Below, one piece after another: positions 17,765-25,988 of a stretch of 43,683 nucleotides of DNA. How positions within the stretch are numbered: position 1 is the stretch's first letter; each line of letters begins with the position of its first letter. A program made the translations under genes and the position numbers. The stretch covers positions 1 to 43,683 of the forward strand of contig CAMBRQ010000022.1 in NCBI GenBank assembly GCA_945870325.1. Direction: 5' to 3'. A model generated the notes under the pieces. It saw only the letters and a list, made by a program, of their open reading frames with translations, did no database searches and was not told the origin of the DNA. The stretch comes from an uncultured Dorea sp. GTDB lineage: Bacteria > Bacillota > Clostridia > Lachnospirales > Lachnospiraceae.

Positions 17765-20344
17765 TTAACTCCTTGCCATTAATCTACCATCTACTACGTC
17801 TATCACAATCGTTTCGCCTGCACCGATATCTCCCTGAAGCATTAATCTTGCCGCAAGTGTTTCCACATTCTTCTGCAAGTAACGCTTCAGTGGTCTTGCT
17901 CCGTAAGTCGGATCATATCCGCCTTCTACTACATAATTCTTGGCGGCATCTGTCAGTGCAATCTGAATCTCTCTGTCTGTCAGACGTTTGTTAACATCTG
18001 CTACTAATAAATCAATAATGTCATAAATATTTTCTTTCGTCAATGGCTTAAAGAGAATCATCTCATCCAGACGGTTCAGAAACTCCGGTCTAAAATGTGC
18101 TCTTAAGTCATTCATAACCGCCTGCTGGCTTGCCTCACTGATATTGCCCTGCTCATCGATTCCATCCAGAAGATAGGATGAACCGATATTAGATGTCATG
18201 ATCAGAATCGTATTCTTAAAGTCTACGGTACGTCCCTGAGAGTCCGTAATCCGTCCATCATCCAATACCTGCAAAAGTACGTTGAATACATCCGGATGCG
18301 CTTTCTCGACCTCGTCAAACAGTACAACGGAATATGGTTTCCTACGAACAGCCTCTGTCAACTGACCGCCTTCATCATATCCTACATATCCCGGAGGCGC
18401 TCCGATCAGTCTGGACACGGAGTATTTCTCCATGTACTCGCTCATATCAATTCGCACCATGTTGCCCTCATCATCAAATAGACTCTCAGCAAGCGCTTTC
18501 GCAAGTTCTGTCTTACCAACACCTGTCGGTCCAAGGAACAGGAATGATCCAATTGGCTTTGTCGGGTCTTTGATTCCGGCTTTGGAACGGATGATCGCTT
18601 CTGTCACCAGTTCTACACCTTCATCCTGACCGATCACACGCTTATGGAGTTCATCTGCCAGATGCAGTGTCTTGCTTCTTTCGCTCTCATTTAACTTCGC
18701 TACCGGGATTCCTGTCCATCGGGATACGATCTTTCCAATCTCCTCATCTGTCACACTCTCATGTACCAGAGACAGGTCTTCATCTTTCACCTTCGCTTCT
18801 TCTGCTTCCAATTGCTTCTGCAATTGCGGGAGTCTTCCATACTGAAGTTCTGCCGCCTTCTCAAGATCATAGGAATGCTGCGCTTTCTCAATGGCTTTGT
18901 TCACCTGTTCAATCTCTTCACGAATCTTCTGAACGCGCTCTACTCCTACTTTCTCATTATCCCACTGGGCTTTCTTTCCGGCGAATTCTTCCCGAAGTTC
19001 CGCTAATTCCTGCTGCAGATGCTCTAACCTTTCTTTACTTAAGCGGTCTTCTTCTTTCTTAAGCGCCGCCTCTTCAATCTCAAACTGCATAATCTTACGC
19101 TGCAATTCATCCAATTCTGTCGGCATGGAATCCAGTTCCGTCTTAATCAAGGCACAAGCCTCATCAACAAGGTCAATCGCCTTATCTGGCAGGAATCTGT
19201 CTGAGATATAACGATCAGAAAGTGTCGCTGCCGCAACCAGCGCACCGTCTGTAATCTTAACGCCGTGGAACACTTCATAACGCTCTTTCAGGCCTCGAAG
19301 AATAGAAATTGCATCTTCAACCGTCGGCTCATCTACCATTACCGGCTGGAAACGACGCTCCAAAGCCGCATCCTTTTCAATATACTGACGGTACTCATCT
19401 AAAGTTGTCGCACCGATACAGTGAAGTTCTCCTCTGGCAAGCATCGGTTTCAACATATTGCCCGCATCCATAGCACCGTCCGTCTTACCGGCACCTACGA
19501 TCGTATGAAGTTCATCGATGAAAAGAATAATCTTGCCGTCACTGTTCTTCACTTCTTCCAGCACTGCCTTCAGACGCTCTTCGAATTCTCCACGATACTT
19601 GGCACCTGCCACAAGCGCTCCCATATCCAGGGAAAAGATTGTCTTATCTTTCAAGCCCTCCGGTACATCGCCACGGACGATTCGTTGTGCCAGTCCCTCG
19701 ACAACTGCAGTCTTACCAACACCAGGTTCACCGATCAATACCGGATTGTTCTTCGTTTTTCTGGAAAGGATACGAATTACATTACGTATCTCGGAGTCAC
19801 GTCCGATCACAGGATCTAGTTTTTGCTCTCTTGCACGTTCTACAAGATCTGAGCCGTACTTGTTCAGCGTATCGTAGGTATCTTCCGGATTATCGCTGGT
19901 TACACGCTGGTTTCCCCTAACAGTGGACAATGCCCGCAGGAACTCATCCCTCTTGATACCCATTTCCCGGAAAAGGGACTTCATCTCTTTATTCGGATAT
20001 TTTATCAGCGACAAAAAGAGATGCTCAACAGATACATATTCATCTCCCATCTGCTTTGCTTCATCTTCCGCATGAATCAGGGCTTTGTTTAAGTCCTGAC
20101 CGACATATTGCTGACCGCCCTGAACTTTGGTACGCTTCCTTAATGCTTCTTCTGTGCGGTTAATGATATTGTTCTTATCGATTCCCATCTTCTCCAAGAG
20201 TTTGAGAATCAGACTGTCGTCCTGTGTGAGCAATGCATAGAGCAGATGCTCCTGCTCAATCTCCTGGTTGCCGTACTCTAATGCCACGCGCTCACAGTTC
20301 TGGACTGCTTGTAAGGATTTTTGCGTAAATTTATTTATATTCAT
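17765..20344 (-). CDS. clpB: ATP-dependent disaggregase ClpB
   Basis: Hsp100 chaperone that, with DnaK, resolubilises aggregated proteins. The 859 residues comprise an N-domain with two Clp_N repeats, AAA1 with GEPGVGKT and [10 protein letters not shown], a long coiled-coil middle domain (about 400-525, rich in Glu/Lys/Arg), and AAA2 with [15 protein letters not shown] and the C-terminal D2-small domain. The middle domain distinguishes ClpB from ClpA and ClpC. The start has a GAGGAGG site. A CIRCE operator overlaps its promoter at 20421-20447, so HrcA control is expected. Confidence 0.97.
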   Translation of the reverse strand: MNINKFTQKSLQAVQNCERVALEYGNQEIEQEHLLYALLTQDDSLILKLLEKMGIDKNNIINRTEEALRKRTKVQGGQQYVGQDLNKALIHAEDEAKQMGDEYVSVEHLFLSLIKYPNKEMKSLFREMGIKRDEFLRALSTVRGNQRVTSDNPEDTYDTLNKYGSDLVERAREQKLDPVIGRDSEIRNVIRILSRKTKNNPVLIGEPGVGKTAVVEGLAQRIVRGDVPEGLKDKTIFSLDMGALVAGAKYRGEFEERLKAVLEEVKNSDGKIILFIDELHTIVGAGKTDGAMDAGNMLKPMLARGELHCIGATTLDEYRQYIEKDAALERRFQPVMVDEPTVEDAISILRGLKERYEVFHGVKITDGALVAAATLSDRYISDRFLPDKAIDLVDEACALIKTELDSMPTELDELQRKIMQFEIEEAALKKEEDRLSKERLEHLQQELAELREEFAGKKAQWDNEKVGVERVQKIREEIEQVNKAIEKAQHSYDLEKAAELQYGRLPQLQKQLEAEEAKVKDEDLSLVHESVTDEEIGKIVSRWTGIPVAKLNESERSKTLHLADELHKRVIGQDEGVELVTEAIIRSKAGIKDPTKPIGSFLFLGPTGVGKTELAKALAESLFDDEGNMVRIDMSEYMEKYSVSRLIGAPPGYVGYDEGGQLTEAVRRKPYSVVLFDEVEKAHPDVFNVLLQVLDDGRITDSQGRTVDFKNTILIMTSNIGSSYLLDGIDEQGNISEASQQAVMNDLRAHFRPEFLNRLDEMILFKPLTKENIYDIIDLLVADVNKRLTDREIQIALTDAAKNYVVEGGYDPTYGARPLKRYLQKNVETLAARLMLQGDIGAGETIVIDVVDGRLMARS

Positions 20345-20404
20345 AGTGACAACCTCCTCGTATAACGTTATCTTAAATTAGTGATTTGTTCTATTTGCAA
20401 TATA

Positions 20405-20433
20405 ACATTAACGCTTTTTGTTAGCACTGTCAA
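20405..20433 (-). promoter_or_regulatory. clpB promoter
   Basis: On the minus strand a consensus TTGACA (20428-20433) is followed 17 bp later by TAATGT (20405-20410), with an alternative TATATT slightly downstream. The -35 box lies inside the CIRCE element. Confidence 0.65.
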
Positions 20434-20447
20434 GTGGTGAGTGCCAA
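20421..20447. promoter_or_regulatory. CIRCE operator (HrcA binding site)
   Basis: TTAGCACTG (20421-20429), nine bases, GAGTGCCAA (20439-20447). The consensus is TTAGCACTC-N9-GAGTGCTAA; 16 of 18 arm positions match and the 9-bp spacing is exact. It covers the clpB -35 box. Confidence 0.88.
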
Positions 20448-20454
20448 AAAGATT

Positions 20455-20496
20455 ATAAAAATTTAGTGAAACCTCTAAAGTCCTAGTTTCACTAAA
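20455..20496 (-). terminator. Terminator after the polyferredoxin gene
   Basis: Perfect 11-bp stem TTTAGTGAAAC/GTTTCACTAAA with a 13-nt loop, followed on the minus strand by TTTTTATAAT. It ends the SNF2-CD1871A-polyferredoxin group and insulates clpB. Confidence 0.85.
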
Positions 20497-20567
20497 CTTA
20501 AAACTCACTATCAACTATGGTTTTTCTCTACTCGCTGTCCAATCTACCTTCCTAAAAATTAATAAAC

Positions 20568-21428
20568 TTACCTATTTCTCATCCCACAACTAATCGCTCC
20601 CACCGGGCAAGCCTTCTTACACCTTCCACACCGGATACACTCCGGATGGTTCGCATTCTCCACCGGATTCACCTGCATCTGACACGTCTGCGCACACTTT
20701 CCACAATGCACACACTTCTCATCATCTACCCGATATCTGAAAATCGAGATCGGATTAAAAACAGAATACAGCGCCCCCAGCGGGCAGATATATTTACAAA
20801 ACGGACGATAGATGATCATCGAAAGTATGATTGTGATCATCAGCAGCACACCCTTCCACGCATACAGCCATCCTACTGCACTTTGCAGGGACTGATTCAT
20901 CAGAACCAGCGGGATTCCCCCCTCCAGCATCCCTGCCGGACAGATCAATTTGCAGAAATACGGCGCTCCCTGCCCCATGATATCCACAACGAACAGCGGA
21001 AGCAAGATCACGAATACCGCGAAGATCACATATTTCAACTTTCTTAATAATATATCCCCGTAAAAAGTCCTGATTTTCTTCGGAAATGGAATCTTATGCA
21101 GCAACTCCTGAATCAGCCCGAATGGGCACAAGAATCCACATACCACTCGTCCGATCATCGCTCCTATAAAGATCAGAAAGCCAATCACATAATATGCCAT
21201 TTTAAAATTCCAACTACCCACAACTGCCTGTATCGCCCCAATCGGACAGGCTCCGACCGCCCCAGGGCAGGAATAGCAGTTAAGTCCGGGAACGCAGATT
21301 TTCTTTAAATTTCCTTTGTAAATCTTCCCCTGAAGGAATCCAGCCAGATAACTGTTCGTCAGCAATGCCCACAGTGCCTGAATTCCATGACGGGACCATT
21401 CATTGATTTTCATCTTTTGCTTATCCAA
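20568..21428 (-). CDS. 4Fe-4S polyferredoxin membrane protein, NapH/NosR-like
   Basis: Membrane protein expected to pass electrons across or along the membrane through iron-sulfur clusters; the partner is unknown. It has about four or five hydrophobic helices, juxtamembrane CxxxCP motifs (CGFLCPFG, CKLICPAG, CKYICPLG), an N-terminal CYSCPGAVGACP motif, and two C-terminal [4Fe-4S] ferredoxin motifs, CVHCGKCAQTC and CIRCGRCKKACP. The longest frame uses a TTG at 21428 that overlaps the stop of the preceding 49-aa gene by 8 nt; an ATG at 21413 is the alternative. The neighbouring CD1871A-type protein is often paired with such 4Fe-4S proteins, so the two probably act together (inference). Confidence 0.85.
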   Translation of the reverse strand: MDKQKMKINEWSRHGIQALWALLTNSYLAGFLQGKIYKGNLKKICVPGLNCYSCPGAVGACPIGAIQAVVGSWNFKMAYYVIGFLIFIGAMIGRVVCGFLCPFGLIQELLHKIPFPKKIRTFYGDILLRKLKYVIFAVFVILLPLFVVDIMGQGAPYFCKLICPAGMLEGGIPLVLMNQSLQSAVGWLYAWKGVLLMITIILSMIIYRPFCKYICPLGALYSVFNPISIFRYRVDDEKCVHCGKCAQTCQMQVNPVENANHPECIRCGRCKKACPVGAISCGMRNR

Positions 21429-21570
21429 TTCCTATACACTCCAAACATATTCTTACTGCTTTTGCCAACACAACATCCACTTCGCCACGACAGATTCCAT
21501 ATCCCATCATCAGAATCCCCAGCATAGCTATCACAATTCCTATCCATCTGGATTCCCTTATTTTCGCCAT
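21421..21570 (-). CDS. CD1871A-type CXXC mini-protein
   Basis: A 49-residue protein: MAKIRESRWIGIV start, one hydrophobic helix (about 9-27) containing GILMMGYGICRGE, and the C-terminal signature CLECIGIG, a CxxC preceded by a short amphipathic stretch. This arrangement matches the small CXXC-motif family known as CD1871A; its role is not established. An AAAAGGAG site lies just upstream of the ATG. It starts 43 nt after the SNF2 gene, and its stop overlaps the TTG start of the polyferredoxin. The two cysteines could bind a metal or form a redox pair with that partner (inference). Confidence 0.82.
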   Translation of the reverse strand: MAKIRESRWIGIVIAMLGILMMGYGICRGEVDVVLAKAVRICLECIGIG

Positions 21571-21613
21571 TACTATTCTCCTTTTACTCCTTTAAGTTCT
21601 GTCTTCACGATCT

Positions 21614-24600
21614 CTATCCTTCCACTCCCAACAATTCCAATATCTCTTCTCTTCCAAGGCTGCCAAGTTGTGCCGTCTCTCCGCCAACGATCCGATCTGC
21701 CAGATTCTTTTTCGTCTCTTGAAGTTTTTGTATTTTCTCTTCAATAGTGTCTTTAACAATCAGTTTGTAGACCGTTACCTTCTTCGTCTGCCCGATACGA
21801 TGGGCGCGGTCAGTCGCCTGATTCTGTACCGCCTGATTCCACCATGGATCATAGTGGATCACCACATCGGCTCCGATAAGGTTCAGGCCCACGCCTCCTG
21901 CTTTTAATGAGATCAAGAATACAGACACATTTCCCTCATTAAACTCCTTCACCAATTGCAACCTTTTTTCTTTCGAAGTACTGCCTGTAATCATATAGTA
22001 TGAGATTCCCGATTCCTCCAGCCTATTCTTAAGAATCTCCAGCATCGAAGTAAACTGCGAGAATACAAGCATCCTGTGACCGCCATCAACCGCGCTTTGA
22101 ATCAACTGGAGGCATGCCTCAAGTTTGGCGGTCTCACCCTTGTAGTTATCGAAACAAAGTGACGGATCGCAGCATATCTGCCGAAGCCTTGTCAGTTCTG
22201 CCAGAATCAGCATCTTATTCTTATTAAATTCCGCATCATCCTGCCTTGCAATATCTTCTTTCATATGCAACACCTGTGCATCATACAGTTTCTGCTGCTC
22301 ACTTCCGAACCTTACATAGCGTGCTTCTTCCAGTTTCTCTGGCAGATCTTTCAACACATCCTCTTTCACTCTTCGCAGAATGAACGGGCTTACCATTTTC
22401 TGAAGGCGGTTCATTGCCACTTCATCATTGTTCTTTACAATTGGAGTCTCTATCTCTCGTTTGAATACATCATAACCATACAGAAAGCCGGGCATCAGGT
22501 AGTCGAAAATACTCCATAACTCACTCAGCCTGTTCTCGATTGGTGTGCCGGTCAAAGCATAGCGTATCCTGCTGTGTATTACCTTTACTGCCTTTGCCGC
22601 TGCCGTGGTATGATTCTTAATATACTGTGCTTCATCTATAATCTGATAGTAGAATTGTATCTCCTCATAAAATCCTATATCCCGCTTCAGAAGGTCATAA
22701 GATGTCACTAGAACATCATAATCCTGATACACCGCAATCTTAGCCTGACGTTCCTCCTGATTGCCCACGATCAGAGACACTTTAAGTTCCGGTGAGAATC
22801 TTATGAATTCCTCTCCCCAGTTGAATACCAGAGATGCCGGTGCCACAACAAGAGAAGGTCCCTCTCTTCTCTCCTCTTTTGCCGCCAATAATACCGCAAC
22901 CGCCTGCAAAGTCTTGCCAAGTCCCATGTCATCCGCAAGAATTCCGCCAAACTGCCAGGATTCCAGAGTACGCAGCCACTTATATCCATTCTTCTGATAC
23001 TTGCGCATGATCTTTGAAAGGCTTGCCGGTTCCTCATAATCTGCATCCTTAATAGTCTTGAAACCTTTCACCACTTCCCGGAAACGGCTGTCTCTGTTGC
23101 TATAGACCTCTTCATGTTCTTCCAGCATCTTATCCAGATACAGCGTACGATACATCGGAAGATGCATCCGTCCCTTCAGAAGTTCCTTCGGCTTCAGATG
23201 CATGGCATCCAGCATCTCAGCAAGCATGGCAAGAGACGAATCTTCCATATTCACAAAAGATCCATTCTTCAGCCGATAATATCTCTTCTTCTTGCGATAA
23301 CTGTTCAGGATATCCAGAAGTTCATCTGCAGGAACATCCTCAGTCTGAATATCCAGATCCAAAAGCCCCGAAGAAACAGAGACTCCTACCGATAGCTTCA
23401 CTCTCCTGATTGCATGAAGATTAAGAAACCGCTTGGTACACCGCACTTCTCCCAACTCCATCAGCCGCTCTGTGCCATGCTCCATAACCTGATATATCTG
23501 TTCCTCATCCCCATCACAATGCAGTTCTTCTTTCTCCCAGTCAATCACCGGTATCCATTGCAGAACTTGATACAAGATCTCTTCTTCCCTGGAAGCATCC
23601 CGAAAAGACTCAAGTTCTCCTTCGTGACGCATACGAATACCTTCCAATACCGATACTTCTTTATCACCATATCTCGCACTCACCTGACAGGTAACATTCT
23701 GCGCCTCGGCATCAAGATAAAAGGTAAACTGTGCATCCGGCGGCAGATAGGTTCTGAATACTTCCGGATCTGTCTCCATAACATCTGCCACACCCTCTAA
23801 CTGCGGCAATATCCTGTAGTAGAACTCTGCCATATGCTTTCGCCCTACAACAAAAGAAAACGTACCGTCAACTGCCAGATTAGCGAAAGGTTCAATCTTC
23901 TTAACAAAATCCTCCTCCACCCGACAGAGGCAGTCAGTTTCAATAAAATAAGCCGAATCCATTCCATAATATAATTCCGGCAGGCTTCCCTCTACACGCA
24001 CTCCATGGAATCCCTCATCTTCTTCTATCCGCTCTGGCATAATACGCATGGATATTTGGGGATTACGCATGGCATGAGACAAGATTCCCCTTTTCTTCTT
24101 TTCGGCACAATCCTTATCCTCGAACTCGATATCTCCCTCTGCCATCCGGTCAAAGAACTCATCCAATCTCCATCCAAACAAATGCAGTGTGCTTCCAACT
24201 CCCTTTTTCCGATAATAATAATACTCTCTTGACTCCAACAATCTCTGTTGGAACTCCTCTTCTTCACGCACGATCCGGCTGACAAACCGTATCCAGGCTT
24301 TTCCCTCTTCGGTAAAATTATCCAGGCTGTGATTGATCTCCGTCTTCGATCCGTATGTATCCGTGGCTGAATTCCTGACATTTTCACAGAAATCATCCAA
24401 CTTTTTGACAACGAACATTTTCCCATCTCCGACTTTAAAAGATATGGATAATTCTCCATCCTTACGTGTCAGTCTTGGCTGCAATCGCAAACTCTCTTTC
24501 TTAACATTCACATCCTCCGCTATCAGATTCGCCCTTTGTTCCCCGTAATAATTCATGATCATCTGACCATTCTGATTCGTTGCATCTTCAAAATTATGTG

Positions 24601-25837
24601 TATTCAGATACTCCTCCAGAACGCTCAATACTCCTGCCTTATAAGGACAGTTTGTCTTTCTGGAATTCCATGTATAATAGCTACGTCTGCACTGCGGACA
24701 TTCACACTCCGAATTTTTAATCTCTGTGGAAGAGAATATCATACGAATTGGAAATTCCTCACTTTCGGATATCCCTACTGCTTCAATCTGTCCCAGCGGT
24801 TCACCATTATAACTGTCATAGCCGGATACAATTCTTCCCAACTTAATAGTTCCTTCCTGATAGAGTCTCTTTCCTCTGCGGAAGGCATCTGCCGGAATCA
24901 CCATTGAATTCTTAATACGAGTTCCATTGAAAAAACTATAGTTTTCCAATTCATCCATGCTCTTACGATAATCTTCCGGGCCCTCTGCCTCCATCTCTTC
25001 GACCCCCGGATTACCCAGCAATGTATATTCCAACTTGCGGCTTTCCTTCTTACGATATTTTTCCTCCTCCAGCTTACGCTTCTGCTCGGCAAGACGCCTC
25101 GCTTCTTCCTCTTCTCTTCGTTTCCGATCGGCAAGTCTTTTTGCTTCTTCTTGTTCCTTTCGTTTCTTTTCGGCTTTATGACGAGCCTCTTCCTCCTTTT
25201 GCTCTCGAATCTTTTGACGTCTGGCTTCTTCAGCCAGACGTTTCTCGTTCTCCTGTCTGCTCACCTCTTCTGCCCGCTTCTTCTGCTCCTCTTTTTTCCT
25301 TGCCATCTCTGCCTTTCGTTCCTTTCGGGCACGACGGCGGTCTTCTCTCTCCTGCTCTTGTTGCCGGGCTTCCTCGGCGGCTTTCGCTTTCTCTGCCGCT
25401 TTTGCCGCACGCTCCGCTTCCTGCCTGCTTTTCAACTCTGCCGCTCTTATTTCTTGCGCTTCTTGCTCCAGACGTCGTCTTTCCTCAGCCTGCCGCTCTT
25501 TCTCCTGCTGCCTGAGAAGTTGATCCATCTTCAGCCACTGTTCCATAAGCATCGCTTCTGCTGATTTCTCTTCTTCCGTCTTGTTATGCTCCTCAATAGC
25601 GTATAGCACTGCCGCCATATGCTCACAGTTTCTTCCGACTTTTGATACCGGACAACTGCACCGCATCCGTCCCAGTTGATCATCACGAATCCGAATAGAT
25701 ACTTCAAACCGCTCTTTTCCTAACACGACTCCTTCATAACCAACATTTGTCTCCTTCAGATCCGCAACTCTTTTCTTCTGAAAAGATGCCTTCCCTCTTT
25801 CTAATGTATCTTTATCAAACTTTTGTTCCCATTCCAT
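21614..25837 (-). CDS. SWIM zinc-finger SNF2 helicase
   Basis: Large Swi2/Snf2-family DNA translocase, 1407 residues. The N-terminus has a SWIM zinc motif (C60, C62, C71, H73). Residues about 108-268 form an almost uninterrupted Arg/Lys/Glu/Ala-rich helix. A second cysteine cluster (CECPQC...C) around residue 378 resembles another zinc site. The middle part matches the bacterial SNF2-associated region. The helicase core has ADDMGLGKT (about 968), DEAQ (about 1070), LTGTPIEN, SQFTSM, LKAGGVGLNL and QATDRAHRIGQ. Such proteins are presumed to remodel protein-DNA complexes; the bacterial role is poorly defined. A promoter is at 25864-25892, divergent from the RyR gene. No methylase or nuclease neighbour suggests a defence island. 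Confidence 0.92.
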   Translation of the reverse strand: MEWEQKFDKDTLERGKASFQKKRVADLKETNVGYEGVVLGKERFEVSIRIRDDQLGRMRCSCPVSKVGRNCEHMAAVLYAIEEHNKTEEEKSAEAMLMEQWLKMDQLLRQQEKERQAEERRRLEQEAQEIRAAELKSRQEAERAAKAAEKAKAAEEARQQEQEREDRRRARKERKAEMARKKEEQKKRAEEVSRQENEKRLAEEARRQKIREQKEEEARHKAEKKRKEQEEAKRLADRKRREEEEARRLAEQKRKLEEEKYRKKESRKLEYTLLGNPGVEEMEAEGPEDYRKSMDELENYSFFNGTRIKNSMVIPADAFRRGKRLYQEGTIKLGRIVSGYDSYNGEPLGQIEAVGISESEEFPIRMIFSSTEIKNSECECPQCRRSYYTWNSRKTNCPYKAGVLSVLEEYLNTHNFEDATNQNGQMIMNYYGEQRANLIAEDVNVKKESLRLQPRLTRKDGELSISFKVGDGKMFVVKKLDDFCENVRNSATDTYGSKTEINHSLDNFTEEGKAWIRFVSRIVREEEEFQQRLLESREYYYYRKKGVGSTLHLFGWRLDEFFDRMAEGDIEFEDKDCAEKKKRGILSHAMRNPQISMRIMPERIEEDEGFHGVRVEGSLPELYYGMDSAYFIETDCLCRVEEDFVKKIEPFANLAVDGTFSFVVGRKHMAEFYYRILPQLEGVADVMETDPEVFRTYLPPDAQFTFYLDAEAQNVTCQVSARYGDKEVSVLEGIRMRHEGELESFRDASREEEILYQVLQWIPVIDWEKEELHCDGDEEQIYQVMEHGTERLMELGEVRCTKRFLNLHAIRRVKLSVGVSVSSGLLDLDIQTEDVPADELLDILNSYRKKKRYYRLKNGSFVNMEDSSLAMLAEMLDAMHLKPKELLKGRMHLPMYRTLYLDKMLEEHEEVYSNRDSRFREVVKGFKTIKDADYEEPASLSKIMRKYQKNGYKWLRTLESWQFGGILADDMGLGKTLQAVAVLLAAKEERREGPSLVVAPASLVFNWGEEFIRFSPELKVSLIVGNQEERQAKIAVYQDYDVLVTSYDLLKRDIGFYEEIQFYYQIIDEAQYIKNHTTAAAKAVKVIHSRIRYALTGTPIENRLSELWSIFDYLMPGFLYGYDVFKREIETPIVKNNDEVAMNRLQKMVSPFILRRVKEDVLKDLPEKLEEARYVRFGSEQQKLYDAQVLHMKEDIARQDDAEFNKNKMLILAELTRLRQICCDPSLCFDNYKGETAKLEACLQLIQSAVDGGHRMLVFSQFTSMLEILKNRLEESGISYYMITGSTSKEKRLQLVKEFNEGNVSVFLISLKAGGVGLNLIGADVVIHYDPWWNQAVQNQATDRAHRIGQTKKVTVYKLIVKDTIEEKIQKLQETKKNLADRIVGGETAQLGSLGREEILELLGVEG

Positions 25838-25863
25838 CTTAGCAATTTCCTTTCCTGCGCCAT

Positions 25864-25892
25864 ATTATATCATTTGCCTTATCCTATGTCAC
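25864..25892 (-). promoter_or_regulatory. Promoter of the SNF2 gene
   Basis: On the minus strand GTGACA (25887-25892), 17 bp, then perfect TATAAT (25864-25869), 27 bp before the ATG. Confidence 0.7.
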
Positions 25893-25932
25893 CGTAATTT
25901 ATCAAACTGATGGCAATTAATTCTCTAATCTG

Positions 25933-25960
25933 TTACAATTAAAAGTAATTGTAGCATAAT
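25933..25960 (+). promoter_or_regulatory. Promoter with 8-bp palindrome before the RyR gene
   Basis: TTACAA (25933-25938), 16 bp, CATAAT (25955-25960). A perfect palindrome TACAATTA-AAAG-TAATTGTA (25934-25953) covers the -35 box and spacer, the position expected of a repressor operator. No dedicated regulator gene is adjacent. Confidence 0.5.
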
Positions 25961-25988
25961 CTTATATATCATTTTAACGAGGTGACCC

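Noticed and set aside
25021..25564. Long plus-strand open frames opposite the SNF2 charged helix
   Set aside because: Antisense shadows of an Arg/Glu-rich coding region (giving Leu/Phe/Ser-rich translations); no ribosome site or family resemblance.
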